A stretch of DNA of 60,218 bases from Verrucomicrobiota bacterium (GCA_025363585.1 JANYDN010000371.1:1-60218), one strand, 5' to 3'. Numbered from the stretch's first letter, positions 26,806 through 35,580 are shown. Numbers and translations are program-made. The notes: generated by a model not told the origin, from the sequence alone.

Positions 26806-26856
26806 GAAATATTTCCCCGATCGCAACCGCATGCGGCCTGCCGAGCGACGCTTCGC
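26806..26856 (+). mobile_element. MITE-like element, copy 3 (one terminal arm only)
   Basis: GGCGTGAAATATTTCCCCGA, then TCGCAACCGCATGCGG and CCTGCCGAG, matches the terminal arm of the elements at 17.6 and 46.3 kb. The rest of the element is missing, so this is a remnant. It lies 20 nt from tandem-hairpin copy D. Confidence 0.55.
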
Positions 26857-26923
26857 GCCACATACCGCGCGTTCCCGAACATTGGGGCTTGCCCCGAGTC
26901 CAGCTTAAGATTTCATCCGCCCC

Positions 26924-27709
26924 ATGTCCGAATGGCTTCAGATCGCGATCCTCGGCTTGATCGAGGGGATCACGGAGTTCCTGCCGGTGTCGTCGACCGG
27001 CCACCTGCTCCTCGCCGAGCATTGGCTCGGGGGACGCACGGATCTTTTCAACGTGGTCGTGCAGACCGGCGCGGTCCTCGCGGTGTTGGTGGTTTTCATG
27101 CGCCGGGTGGTGGATCTGGTGGTGCGGTTCAACGTGCCCGAGAACCGCGACTACGTGGCCAAGCTTTTCGTGGCCTTCGTCATCACCGGCGTCTGCGGGC
27201 TCGCGATGAAGAAGCTCGGCCTCAAGCTTCCCAAGGATCCGCAACCCGTCGCCATCGCCACGCTCGTCGGCGGCGTCCTGTTCTTGCTCGCGGAATTCTG
27301 GCTGCGCGGACGCAAGACCACCGATCTGGTGACGTGGCCGATCGCGCTCGCCATGGCGGCGGGCCAACTCCTCGCGGTTGCATATCCGGGCACGTCGCGT
27401 TCCGGCGCGACGATCCTGTTCGCGCTCGTGCTCGGGTTGAGCCGGCCCGCCGCGGCGGAGTTCTCGTTCCTTCTCGGCATCCCCACGCTGCTGGCCGCGG
27501 GTGCCAAGGAAACCCTCGACGCGCTGAAGGACCACACGCCGCACGAGCCGTGGCTGATGATCTTGTTCGGGACCCTGGTCGCCGGGGTGTCGGCATTCGT
27601 CGTCGTGAAGTGGTTCCTTGGTTACCTCCGCACGCATTCGTTCGCGGTGTTCGGTTGGTACCGCATCGCGCTGGGCATCGGCATCCTCGTGTTGTTGAAA
27701 CAAGCCTGA
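26924..27709 (+). CDS. uppP: Undecaprenyl-diphosphate phosphatase
   Basis: 261 residues, typical for UppP/BacA. The first conserved loop LIEGITEFLPVSSTGHLLL and the second PGTSRSGAT carry the Glu, Ser and Arg residues needed to hydrolyse undecaprenyl diphosphate at the membrane. Eight hydrophobic segments are visible. The enzyme recycles the lipid carrier for peptidoglycan and other surface polymers. The SDR gene begins 3 nt after the stop, so the two are probably co-transcribed. Confidence 0.95.
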   Translation: MSEWLQIAILGLIEGITEFLPVSSTGHLLLAEHWLGGRTDLFNVVVQTGAVLAVLVVFMRRVVDLVVRFNVPENRDYVAKLFVAFVITGVCGLAMKKLGLKLPKDPQPVAIATLVGGVLFLLAEFWLRGRKTTDLVTWPIALAMAAGQLLAVAYPGTSRSGATILFALVLGLSRPAAAEFSFLLGIPTLLAAGAKETLDALKDHTPHEPWLMILFGTLVAGVSAFVVVKWFLGYLRTHSFAVFGWYRIALGIGILVLLKQA

Positions 27710-27712
27710 GCC

Positions 27713-28483
27713 ATGGATCTCGCCGGGAAAGTCATCCTGATCACCGGGGCCTCGTCGGGCTTCGGCGCCGCCGCCGCGTTGGCTTTCGCCCGGACGCGTT
27801 GCCATCTCCTGCTCGGTGCCCGGCGCGTCACCCGGCTCAACGAGGTCGCCACGGCCGCCCGCGAGGCCGGCGCCGCGTCGGTCGGCATCCATGTGCTCGA
27901 CGTCGCCAGCACGCGGAGCGTCGACGCCTATGCGGCGTGGGCGCGCGACCAACACCCGTCCGTCGACGTGCTCGTCAACAATGCCGGCGGCGCGCATGGC
28001 CTCGACCCGGTGGCGCTGGGCAAGGACGAGGATTGGGAGGCGATGGTGCAGAGCAATTTCCTCGGCCTCCTGCGCATGACGCGCGCGACGCTGCCGATGT
28101 TGCCGCAGCACGCGGGGGCGTGGGTGCTGAACATCGGGTCGATCGCCGGGCATTCGGCGTACGAGGGTGGCGCGGCGTATTGCGGAGTGAAGGCCGGCGA
28201 ACGGCTGGTGACCCAGGCGCTGCGGTTGGAACTCAACGGCACCGGCATCCGCGTCGGCACGCTCGATCCCGGGATGGCGGAGAGCGAGTTCTCCTTGGTG
28301 CGGTTCAAGGGCGACGCGGCGCGCGCGGCGAAAATTTATGAAGGAGCGCGGCCGTTGACTCCCGCGGATGTCGCGGATGCGATGGTCTGGATGGTCAGTC
28401 GGCCGCCGCATGTCTGCGTCGACGAGTTGATTCTCAAACCGACGGACCAGGCAGCGTTCCACAAGGTCTATCGGCGGAAGTAA
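27713..28483 (+). CDS. Short-chain dehydrogenase/reductase (SDR), YdfG-like
   Basis: 256 residues from the ATG at 27713, 3 nt after uppP. The classic SDR elements are all present: TGASSGFG (11-18) for NAD(P) binding, NNAG (89-92), catalytic Ser143, Tyr156 and Lys160 (YCGVK). The C-terminal MVWMVSRPPHVCVDELILKP resembles the YdfG group, which reduces 3-hydroxy acids such as L-allo-threonine and malonic semialdehyde. The exact substrate cannot be deduced. Arg residues after the first strand (GARR) suggest a preference for NADPH. Confidence 0.9.
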   Translation: MDLAGKVILITGASSGFGAAAALAFARTRCHLLLGARRVTRLNEVATAAREAGAASVGIHVLDVASTRSVDAYAAWARDQHPSVDVLVNNAGGAHGLDPVALGKDEDWEAMVQSNFLGLLRMTRATLPMLPQHAGAWVLNIGSIAGHSAYEGGAAYCGVKAGERLVTQALRLELNGTGIRVGTLDPGMAESEFSLVRFKGDAARAAKIYEGARPLTPADVADAMVWMVSRPPHVCVDELILKPTDQAAFHKVYRRK

Positions 28484-28490
28484 GGGGGGA

Positions 28491-28519
28491 GTTTCAAGTT
28501 TCAAGTTTTCGGTTTCAAG
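28491..28519. repeat. 7-bp unit array (TTTCAAG type)
   Basis: GTTTCAAGTTTCAAG followed by TTTTCGG and TTTCAAG lies immediately after the SDR stop codon. It is the same family as the arrays near 8.0 and 59.7 kb. Confidence 0.6.
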
Positions 28520-28636
28520 GGGCTGCGCCACTCCCGGTGGGCCGCTGTGGAAATCGCGCTTTCGGATTCCCGGAATCCGGCGGAGGGTCCGGCTTCCAAC
28601 GGCGCGGTTGGCGCGCTCCTAAAACCGTTTCTCCCC

Positions 28637-29062
28637 ATGTCGAATCCCGTTGTTCAACCGTATCTCACCTTCGGCGGCCGCTGCGAAGAAGCCCTCGCGT
28701 TCTACCACGCCGCGATCGGCGCCGAGGTCGAGCTCCTGATGTACTACCGACAAAGCCCGGAACCCATGCCCGAAGGAATGCTATCGCCCGGTTGGGAAAA
28801 CAAGGTCATGCACACCACGTTCCGGATCGGCGGCTCCACGCTGATGGGGTCGGATGGGTGCGATGCGACGTCCAAGTTCGATGGCTTTTCGCTGTCGCTG
28901 TCCGTGACGACGCCCGAGGAGGCCGGCAAGGCGTTCGCGGCGTTGAGCGAGGGCGGAGAGGTGAAGATGCCGCTGGCGAAAACGTTTTGGTCGCCGTGTT
29001 TCGGCATGCTCACCGACAAATTCGGTATGGGCTGGATGGTGAGCGTGCCGGGGCAGATGTAG
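28637..29062 (+). CDS. VOC-superfamily protein, PhnB/glyoxalase-like
   Basis: 141 residues from the ATG at 28637; the upstream extension overlaps a repeat and lacks family similarity. The opening QPYLTFGGRCEEALAFYHAAIGAEVELLMYY and the closing WSPCFGMLTDKFGMGWMVSV match the PhnB-like group of the vicinal-oxygen-chelate fold. Members bind a metal between paired beta-alpha-beta-beta-beta units. PhnB itself has no established reaction, so the role here is unknown. The nearest upstream gene is the SDR, 153 nt away across a repeat. Confidence 0.85.
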   Translation: MSNPVVQPYLTFGGRCEEALAFYHAAIGAEVELLMYYRQSPEPMPEGMLSPGWENKVMHTTFRIGGSTLMGSDGCDATSKFDGFSLSLSVTTPEEAGKAFAALSEGGEVKMPLAKTFWSPCFGMLTDKFGMGWMVSVPGQM

Positions 29063-29091
29063 GCATGGCGCGGGCGTGGCGGCGCTGCAGG

Positions 29092-29115
29092 GTGGCGGCG
29101 ATCGTAAGATCGCGG
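29092..29115 (-). repeat. GATC-palindrome repeat, third copy
   Basis: GTGGCGGCGATCGTAAGATC followed by GCGG is the reverse complement type of the two copies near 17.8 kb, with two or three differences. It lies in the convergent gap after the VOC gene. Confidence 0.55.
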
Positions 29116-29178
29116 ATCGAGGCGAGCCCGACGAAGCAGGACCGCCGAACCGTGGTGGCTCCCTGCTCCCTGCCTCAA

Positions 29179-29210
29179 AGTGGCACCGGGCCGGTGCCAC
29201 CCACGCATGT
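29179..29210. repeat. Single-hairpin variant of the tandem-hairpin repeat, copy E
   Basis: GTGGCACCGGGCCGGTGCCA (29180-29199) is a near-perfect palindrome followed by CCCACGCATG. Only one of the two usual hairpins is present. It directly follows the pgi stop codon and may serve as a bidirectional terminator between the convergent VOC and pgi genes. Confidence 0.65.
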
Positions 29211-30799
29211 TAGGCCGCGGCGAACGCCGCCTGCGTGCCCGCGCCGCCGGTGACCTTCACGCCGCGGCCATTCGCCGCGAGTCGCGTGAGGATCTTGAAC
29301 AGCGGTTCGGCTTGGTCGGCCGCGCCTAACGCTCCGGCAAGCGCGTCCGCGGTGAACGACTTGCCGGCGTTCGCACGCAGGAATTCGATTCCGCGCGATT
29401 GCAGCGACAGGACGCCCGCCGCCGCCTTCTTGCCGGCCTCCACGCCGGGTTGGTGGTACGCGTTGATGCGCACGAGCGACGCGTAGAATCCCACCGCGCG
29501 TTCGAACAATGCGATCAACACGCCGACGCTCGAGGGGGAAACGTCGCGCACCGTGAGCGTCACGCTCTGGCGTCCCTTCTCGTACAACGCGTCGCGCGTG
29601 CCCAACAAAAATCCCCCGAGGAAATCGCCCGACGTCGCGCCCGGCTCGACCTCGATGCTGGGTCCGGTCCGTTCCTGCAAAACCTCGACGAGCACCGCGA
29701 AGAAATTCGGCACGCCCTCGCGGAGTTGCTGCAGGTACGCGTGTTGGTCGGTCGATCCCTTGTTGCCGTACACCGCGATGCCCTGGTTCACGACGCGTCC
29801 GTCGAGGTCGAGTTCCTTGCCCAGCGATTCCATGACGAGTTGCTGGAGGTACTTTGAAAAGAGTTCGAGGCGATCCTTGTACGGCAACACGACCATGTCG
29901 CGCGCGCCGCGGCCTTCGGTCAGGAAATACCAGGCCAAGGCGAGGCGCATCGCGGGATTCTTCGCGGCGTCGGCGACGCGCGTGACCTCGTCGCAAGCCT
30001 TCGCGCCCGCGAGAAAACCGTCGATGTCGATCCCCTGCAACGCGGCCGGCAACAGTCCCACCGCGCTGGTCTCGCTCGTTCGGCCCCCGACCCAATCCCA
30101 CATGGGGAAACGTTTGAGCCAACCGTTCTGGATCGCGTATTGGTCCATCTTCGAGCCGACGCCGGTGACCGCGACCGCGTGGGCGCCGAAGGAGAGTCCG
30201 GCGCGTTCGTACGCCGCCTTGGCCTCGAGCATTCCGTTGCGCGTCTCGGGCGTGCCGCCCGACTTCGAGATCACCACGACGAGCGTCCGTCCCAATTGTC
30301 CGTCCAACCGCGCGAGCGTCCGGTCGATCCCATCGGGATCGGTGTTGTCGAAAAAGTACGGGGTGATTTTGTCGGCCTTCGGTTGGCCGAGGGCGTTGGC
30401 CACGAACTGCGGGCCGAGCGCGCTGCCGCCGATGCCGATGACCAGCACGTTGCGGAACGTCCCGTCCGCGCCGTGGATCGTGCCCGCGTGGACGTCGGCC
30501 GCGAACGCCTTCAACGCGGCGTTGGTCTCCTCGATCTCGGCGCGCAACGCGGGCGTCGGCGCGAGCGCGGGATTGCGAAGCCAGTAGTGGCCGACCATGC
30601 GGTTCTCGTCGGGATTCGCGATCGCGCCTTTTTCGAGGGCTTCCATCGCGGCGAACGCACGGCCGGCGGGAACGGCCATCGTCGCCAGGAACCCGTCCGG
30701 GAAATCAACGCGGGAGAGGTCGAGCGCGAGCCCGATGGACGGGTGCTCGACATAGGATTGCTGGAAGCGGGCCCAGAGTGCGGTCTTGGAAAGTGCCAT
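29210..30799 (-). CDS. pgi: Glucose-6-phosphate isomerase
   Basis: 529 residues from the ATG at 30799, within the 450-550 range of the family. The sugar-phosphate loop [15 protein letters not shown] (about 117-131), the [14 protein letters not shown] segment, and the C-terminal [20 protein letters not shown] carrying catalytic residues are all present. It interconverts glucose-6-phosphate and fructose-6-phosphate in the cytoplasm and complements gnd, about 27 kb away. The gene upstream encodes an Lrp-type regulator on the same strand, but the 190 nt between them, with a tandem repeat, suggest a separate promoter. Confidence 0.96.
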   Translation of the reverse strand: MALSKTALWARFQQSYVEHPSIGLALDLSRVDFPDGFLATMAVPAGRAFAAMEALEKGAIANPDENRMVGHYWLRNPALAPTPALRAEIEETNAALKAFAADVHAGTIHGADGTFRNVLVIGIGGSALGPQFVANALGQPKADKITPYFFDNTDPDGIDRTLARLDGQLGRTLVVVISKSGGTPETRNGMLEAKAAYERAGLSFGAHAVAVTGVGSKMDQYAIQNGWLKRFPMWDWVGGRTSETSAVGLLPAALQGIDIDGFLAGAKACDEVTRVADAAKNPAMRLALAWYFLTEGRGARDMVVLPYKDRLELFSKYLQQLVMESLGKELDLDGRVVNQGIAVYGNKGSTDQHAYLQQLREGVPNFFAVLVEVLQERTGPSIEVEPGATSGDFLGGFLLGTRDALYEKGRQSVTLTVRDVSPSSVGVLIALFERAVGFYASLVRINAYHQPGVEAGKKAAAGVLSLQSRGIEFLRANAGKSFTADALAGALGAADQAEPLFKILTRLAANGRGVKVTGGAGTQAAFAAA

Positions 30800-30890
30800 G
30801 GTACGGGGTTGGTGACGGCAGCGGGAGTGTCTGCCGTAGGGACGCTAGACGCGCGCGGGCCCCGAAGAAAAGCCGCGAATGGGAGGCGGG

Positions 30891-30935
30891 GAGCATGCCG
30901 CCCAGGAGCATGCCGCCCAGGAGCGTGCCGCCTCA
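30891..30935. repeat. 15-bp tandem repeat, three copies, upstream of pgi
   Basis: GAGCATGCCGCCCAG occurs at 30891-30905 and 30906-30920 exactly, and at 30921-30935 with a few changes. It sits 92-136 nt before the pgi start codon and could be a set of protein-binding sites or a simple slippage product. Confidence 0.6.
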
Positions 30936-30951
30936 GCGAACCAGCGCGCCC

Positions 30952-30982
30952 CTGAAAACTTGAATCTTGAAGCTGAAAACTC
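30952..30982. repeat. 7-bp unit array (CTTGAAT/CTGAAAA type)
   Basis: CTGAAAACTTGAATCTTGAA followed by GCTGAAAACT lies at the stop of the Lrp-type gene. It is another member of the 7-bp family. Confidence 0.55.
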
Positions 30983-30990
30983 GCGCCCCC

Positions 30991-31470
30991 TCAGGGCGCC
31001 ACCGCGAGGCGTTCCTCGGTCGCGGCCACCTTCATCAGGACGCCCTGCTCCTTGTAGGCGCGCAGGACGAAATGCGTCGCGGTCGAAAGCACGCCCTGCA
31101 ACGTCGAGAGCTTCTCGGACACGAAGCTCGCCACTTGGCGCAGGCTCGTGCCCTCGACCTCCACCATGAGGTCGTAGCCGCCGGACATCAGGTAGCACGA
31201 GCGGACCTCGTCGTGGCGCGCGATGCGTTCGGCAAGCTTGTCGAAGCCGCCGCCGCGTTCGGGCGTGATCCGCACCTCGATGACCGCCCGGACGATCTCG
31301 CGTCCGAGTTTGTCCTCGTTGAGCACCGCGCGATACCCGAGCAACACGCCGGAGTCGGCGAGCGCGGCGAGGCGCGAACGGACCTCCGCCTCGGAGAGGT
31401 CCAGCATCGCGGCCAACTGTGCGGGCGTGAGCGAGGCGTCCTGACGCAGCAACTTCAGCAATGAATCCAC
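30991..31470 (-). CDS. Lrp/AsnC-family transcriptional regulator
   Basis: 159 residues from the GTG at 31470; a second GTG at 31491 would add seven. The N-terminal 60 residues form a winged helix-turn-helix (LTPAQLAAMLDLSEAEVRSR, LADSGVLLGYRAVL) and the rest is an AsnC-type ligand domain (VRSCYLMSGGYDLMVEVEG). Regulators of this family form octamers and respond to amino acids. The gene lies between pgi and a secreted EF-hand gene, which does not reveal a target. A 7-bp repeat array touches its 3' end. Confidence 0.9.
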   Translation of the reverse strand: MDSLLKLLRQDASLTPAQLAAMLDLSEAEVRSRLAALADSGVLLGYRAVLNEDKLGREIVRAVIEVRITPERGGGFDKLAERIARHDEVRSCYLMSGGYDLMVEVEGTSLRQVASFVSEKLSTLQGVLSTATHFVLRAYKEQGVLMKVAATEERLAVAP

Positions 31471-31545
31471 GCCCGCAGCAAACCGGAACACCGCAGCGGG
31501 CGGAAGCAGATTCCTGCGGTGCGTGGAGAGGGCGCGCCGGGAAAT

Positions 31546-31917
31546 CTACTTCTTCGTCTCGGCGGGCTTGTCCTTGGCTTCCGTCGCCTTCGCGTCCTGC
31601 TCCTTCTTCGCGACCTTCTTCGGCTTGATGGCGGCGATCTCGTTGTCGTCGAGCTTGCCGTTGCCGTCCTTGTCGTAGCGTTCCAACTGCTTCTTCCACT
31701 TGCCGGCAAAGGCCTTCCTCAACGCCTCGGCCTCCGCGCCCGTGATCTTGCCGTCGCCGTTCGAGTCGAATTTCTCGAGCACCTTCTTCGGGCCCAGCTT
31801 TTCCACCTTGGCCTCGACGGGTTTCGGTGCCTCGGGTTTGGCATCCTCCGCACGGACCGTTCCAGCCACCAACGCGACGCCCAGAAGCGCCGCCCTCCAA
31901 CCAATGTTAAGTTTCAT
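31546..31917 (-). CDS. Secreted EF-hand calcium-binding protein
   Basis: 123 residues from the ATG at 31917. A signal peptide (residues 1 to about 23, ALLGVALVAGTVRA) is followed by a Pro/Lys/Glu-rich linker. Two canonical EF-hand loops follow: DSNGDGKITGAE (51-62) and DKDGNGKLDDNE (82-93). The C-terminus (about 98-123) is a Lys/Glu/Ala-rich low-complexity tail. Secreted EF-hand proteins are unusually numerous in PVC bacteria. No catalytic domain is present, so calcium binding or a structural role is the only supportable suggestion. Confidence 0.88.
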   Translation of the reverse strand: MKLNIGWRAALLGVALVAGTVRAEDAKPEAPKPVEAKVEKLGPKKVLEKFDSNGDGKITGAEAEALRKAFAGKWKKQLERYDKDGNGKLDDNEIAAIKPKKVAKKEQDAKATEAKDKPAETKK

Positions 31918-32026
31918 CGTATGATTCCGGGGATATCTCCCGGGAGCAGACGCAACCCTACCTCCGGACGTTCAATCGGTGCGAGCCCGGGTTGGCACAA
32001 CCATCGGGTCGGAATCCCGCGAGTGT

Positions 32027-32058
32027 AACGCCGCGTGGGGGCACGCGGCCTACAGGCA
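32027..32058 (+). repeat. Hairpin-CCTACAG repeat, copy at a gene breakpoint
   Basis: AACGCCGCGTGGGGGCACGC followed by GGCCTACAGGC (31 nt) is identical to the reverse complement of 59421-59451. Its arms GCCGCGTG and CACGCGGC form a tight hairpin. It lies exactly where a prepilin-like gene loses its N-terminal coding part. Confidence 0.7.
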
Positions 32059-32623
32059 GGTTCTCGGGGGTTACCACGCGTTCCCCCAGGCATTCACCAA
32101 CAGCCTCTTCCTCACCGACCGCAAGTACGCCCTCTTCGCCCCGTATCTCGCGACGCGCCAGACCTACCAGTGCCCCTCGGACAAGACGACGATCGTCACC
32201 GACCACGGCAAACCCATCCCGCAGGTCCGTAGCTACGCGATGAACCTCTACATAGGGAACGACGGGTCCATCAACGACCGGATCTCCAACCAATATCGGA
32301 TCTATCGCAAGGCCACGGATTTCGATTCCCCCTCGGATGTTTTCCTTTTCCAGGACACGACCCCGCAGAGCCTTTGCACACCGGCGTTCATCGTCCTGAT
32401 GCCCGGAGTGATGGGCGGCGACCAGATCTTCCACATTCCGGCGACGCACCACAACCGGGGCGGCGTGGTTTCATTTGCCGACGGCCATTCGGCGGCGCGC
32501 CGATGGTTCGATCACAAACTGTTCGCGAACTCGCCGGTCGGCACGCGGATCCAGCACAACCTTTCGTCGCCCGGCAGCGCGGATCTCAAATGGCTGCGGG
32601 ACCACACGACGACGAAAAAGTGA
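32056..32623 (+). pseudogene. Truncated prepilin-like H-X9-DG secretion protein
   Basis: The reading frame is that of type II secretion/prepilin-like PVC proteins. Conserved blocks are LFAPYLATRQTYQCPSDK, QVRSYAMNLYIG and a C-terminal HNRGGVVSFADG, which is the H-X9-DG motif. The expected first 80-100 residues, including the [16 protein letters not shown] cleavage-and-helix segment seen intact in the protein at 40.4 kb, are missing. Upstream, the frame runs into a dispersed hairpin repeat and then unrelated sequence (apparent start near 31979). Without its prepilin leader it cannot be exported or assembled, so it is called a pseudogene. Confidence 0.7.
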
Positions 32624-32737
32624 CGCGGGAATGGAAGGGTCGGGAGCAGTGAAGCCGCGCGGGACGGGTCCAGCGGACATGTCTTATTACATCCGGTCGA
32701 CCGCGTGCCTAATTAGGCGATGCGTCGGGCGCGAGGC

Positions 32738-33724
32738 TCACCGCTCCTGGTCCATCGCCTCGGGCGAGCCGGGTTCGTCGAGCAATTGGATCGACGTCGC
32801 GGGTCCGAGGTCCGGATTGTCCCACGAGGACAATGCCCAAACGGTCTTCTTGGCGGGGGTCACCTCGAGCACCTGCACGCTGCCGGCCCACTGCTGGGTG
32901 TCCTTGATGCCGGCGATCCACGTGCAGATGACGGTGTTGCCGTTCGCCAGGCGGTTCGCGGTCTGGAAATTGCCAAGCCTGTAACCCGGGGCATCGTCGG
33001 GAGTGAATTCCCACACGGTTTCCCCCTTCGGGTTCACCTCGCGGGCATAACGCGCGGAATCGCCCGCGATCAGGGTGTTCCCGTTCTTGAGGCGAATTGC
33101 CGACCACGCGGACTTCGCCGGCACCGACCAGACCTCTTTCCCTTCCAAATCATATTCCACGACCTTTCCCTCGCCCATGTGCGGGACCAGGATCGTGTTC
33201 GCGCGGGTCATCCGGATGTGGCGGAACTGCCCGTGCGTGCCCTTCACCGTCGTGGGGATGGGGATGGTTTTCTCGAGCGTGTTGCTCGTCGTGTTGAAGA
33301 TCATGGCCTGCGCCGGATTCCCGTTGCGCATCACCAGGACACGGTCGGGCCCGATGGATTGGACCGAATGGATCTCGGTCCCCGGCGGGGCGGGACATTG
33401 CCACACGATGTCTTTCTCCGGGGAAATCATCGCCGCGCCGGACATATGGGAGAAGATGATGTTGCCGTTGGATAGCATCGTGGCGTCGTCGAATTCCTGG
33501 ACCCCGCCGGCGGCATTGCGCAACGGGATCGAGTACTGCCAGGCGACCTTCCCGTCGCGGACCACGAACATCGATTGCTTGCGGGGTTTGCGGACGTCCC
33601 ATTCCCCGGCATATAGGAACGGATGCTGGCCGACGCCCTTGCCGGGCAACACCGGGCCATCGGCGGCGAGCCCGCGGACGACGACAAGCACCATCGCGGC
33701 CAACCCATACCAGAATGCATTCAT
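32738..33724 (-). CDS. Secreted beta-propeller protein (PQQ-like/arylsulfotransferase-like)
   Basis: 328 residues from the ATG at 33724, chosen for the signal peptide that follows (WYGLAAMVLVVVRGLAA). Blade-like repeats of the type LSNGNIIFSHMSGAAM, RLKNGNTLIAGDSAR and RLANGNTVICTW alternate with W-x-Y/F-x-P-x-x strands. This N-G-N-T pattern is found in PQQ-like and arylsulfotransferase-like propellers. No catalytic residue set could be assigned. It starts 74 nt after the upstream phosphatase gene on the same strand, suggesting an operon of two secreted proteins. Confidence 0.8.
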   Translation of the reverse strand: MNAFWYGLAAMVLVVVRGLAADGPVLPGKGVGQHPFLYAGEWDVRKPRKQSMFVVRDGKVAWQYSIPLRNAAGGVQEFDDATMLSNGNIIFSHMSGAAMISPEKDIVWQCPAPPGTEIHSVQSIGPDRVLVMRNGNPAQAMIFNTTSNTLEKTIPIPTTVKGTHGQFRHIRMTRANTILVPHMGEGKVVEYDLEGKEVWSVPAKSAWSAIRLKNGNTLIAGDSARYAREVNPKGETVWEFTPDDAPGYRLGNFQTANRLANGNTVICTWIAGIKDTQQWAGSVQVLEVTPAKKTVWALSSWDNPDLGPATSIQLLDEPGSPEAMDQER

Positions 33725-33798
33725 GGAATGCGGGGTTGATAGCGAAGGGCCGGACATCGCGCCAGCGTGGATGTGGGGCCGAAGGCGACATTCCGGGG

Positions 33799-35580
33799 TC
33801 ACGGTGCAACGACGGCGCGATAAAAGAAATCACCCGACGGCGGCGTGCCGGGATCCTCGAGCGAGATCGTGGCCCGCAGCGGCACGGTGTTGGTGGCCAG
33901 CGGTTGCCAAACCAAGAGGTCGGCGCTTCGTTGCAGGATATAAGTCCGCCTTGATGTCTCGGTGAGTTGGAGTCCCTTCAGACCGTTCGCCGTATAGGCG
34001 AGGGCGAGCGGTTCGAAGGCGAGTTTTCCGGGCGACAACACCGGCAACGACGCGACCTGCAATGCCTCGAATCCCGGCAGGACCGGCGTTCGCTCCATCA
34101 CCACTGCCTTCAGCAAAAACGGATCCAAGCCCAGCAGTTGCAGGAGGGTGGGCGCCACCTGCGTCGTGCTCACGGGCGTGCGGACGATGAGCGGCGAGAT
34201 CCTGGGATTGGAGATCAGTAGGCCGACGTGCGTGTCGTCCTCGGCGCCGCCGCCGTGCTCGGCGATCTTCTTGGAAGACGACGTGAACACCGTTCCCGGC
34301 CGCGGGAACACGATGATGTCGGGCACGCGGGAATCCGTCGCCGGATCCGCCCAGAGTTCCTTCAACGCGGCGCCGGCGAAGATCTCCTCGGCATAGTTGC
34401 TTCCCGCTCCCGCCCGCAAAACGGCGACCGCGGCGGGAGCCTGCGCCGGATCCTGCAGCCAGATCAGGACACCGTCGTCCGCGGTGACCTTGGCCGTCGG
34501 GATTTCGGATGCCGCGAGTAGACCCGGATAGTCAACGCCGATGGCTTGGTTGAGTCGCGCGGGATCCATGGGAGAGTTCCCGTGCTTGCCCGTGAGCACG
34601 ATATAAGTCGAATCCAGCAAACCTTGTTGCCCCAGTGCGGACAGAATGTTGCCAATCGAAGCGTCCGTGTGCGCGAGTGCCTCGGCAACCAATGGGCCCG
34701 GGGTTCCGAAGCCATCGGCATATCCACCGGCTCCCGCGATGGACTTTCCCTTGATGTCCGAGGTCGACTTCGCCTTCTGCGCGACGCTCAGCGCCTGGAA
34801 ATTCATCGCGAAAAGGGTCGGCACGGGGAAGGTGCCGGTGCCCGTGTGGTCGTGCCCGCCGATTTGCGAGATCACGGCGGACACCTTTAGATCGTCGTAG
34901 GCCTCGGTGGCCGCGAGGCTCTTGGTAAGGCTGGTGCCATAGACATTATACGAGGCGATTTCCGGCGTGTAGAGATCGTCGACGCCCTGGCCGGAAGGTC
35001 CGTTGGCGATCTCGTAGGAGAGGTGTTTCTCGCAAAGCGCGGTGCGTCCTCCGGCGGCGCGGACCACCTCGAACGCCGTGTTGACCCGTACGAAATCATG
35101 CGGCCAAACCGGTGCCCCGCCACGTTTGGGATCGCGCGGGAGCGCGTCCACGCTGATGCCACCGCCGCCGTCGAGCGTGCCGAAGTTGATGTCCACCAGC
35201 TCGGTGAACACCACCTCGGTCCCGACCGGGCCCTCGGTGATTCCGGGCGGCCACAGCGATCGGTCGTACGAGTCGTCGTAGTACACGCCCGTCGACGCCG
35301 GCGAGCCACCGGTGAACAGCGCAAGGAACGTCGGGAATGAATCCGAAGGCCGGACGGTGCTGGCGGAGGTATAACGAACGGCGGTCGATGCGAGTCGCGC
35401 GAGCGCGGAATCCGGATGGGCCGCGAGATGGTTCGCGAGATCCACGTCGTGCAGGCCGTCGATCGAAATCACCAGGACCCGCGCGGACGGTGGCGCGCCA
35501 AGGACGGTCGACGCGGCGACCAAGGCGGATACCAGACAGGATGGGACGACGCGCGGGAACGAACGGACGGATCGGGGCAT
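33799..35580 (-). CDS. Secreted alkaline-phosphatase-superfamily protein (type I phosphodiesterase/nucleotide pyrophosphatase type)
   Basis: 593 residues from the ATG at 35580, with a signal peptide (about 1-29). VLVISIDGLHDVDL provides the first metal-binding Asp, SDSFPTFLALFTGG the likely nucleophile region, and GGHDHTGTG and EHGGGAEDDTHVG further metal-binding Asp and His residues. This is the nucleotide pyrophosphatase/phosphodiesterase plan. The last 80 residues (TYILQRSADLLVWQPLATN) resemble a small C-terminal beta-domain found on many secreted PVC proteins and possibly involved in surface anchoring. The likely activity is hydrolysis of extracellular phosphodiesters; the substrate is unknown. 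It is first in a two-gene unit with the propeller protein. Confidence 0.85.
   Translation of the reverse strand: MPRSVRSFPRVVPSCLVSALVAASTVLGAPPSARVLVISIDGLHDVDLANHLAAHPDSALARLASTAVRYTSASTVRPSDSFPTFLALFTGGSPASTGVYYDDSYDRSLWPPGITEGPVGTEVVFTELVDINFGTLDGGGGISVDALPRDPKRGGAPVWPHDFVRVNTAFEVVRAAGGRTALCEKHLSYEIANGPSGQGVDDLYTPEIASYNVYGTSLTKSLAATEAYDDLKVSAVISQIGGHDHTGTGTFPVPTLFAMNFQALSVAQKAKSTSDIKGKSIAGAGGYADGFGTPGPLVAEALAHTDASIGNILSALGQQGLLDSTYIVLTGKHGNSPMDPARLNQAIGVDYPGLLAASEIPTAKVTADDGVLIWLQDPAQAPAAVAVLRAGAGSNYAEEIFAGAALKELWADPATDSRVPDIIVFPRPGTVFTSSSKKIAEHGGGAEDDTHVGLLISNPRISPLIVRTPVSTTQVAPTLLQLLGLDPFLLKAVVMERTPVLPGFEALQVASLPVLSPGKLAFEPLALAYTANGLKGLQLTETSRRTYILQRSADLLVWQPLATNTVPLRATISLEDPGTPPSGDFFYRAVVAP

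Noticed and set aside
26932..28341. Plus-strand frame of 469 codons over uppP and the SDR gene
   Set aside because: Out-of-frame shadow of two clearly recognised genes; Arg/His-rich and motif-free.
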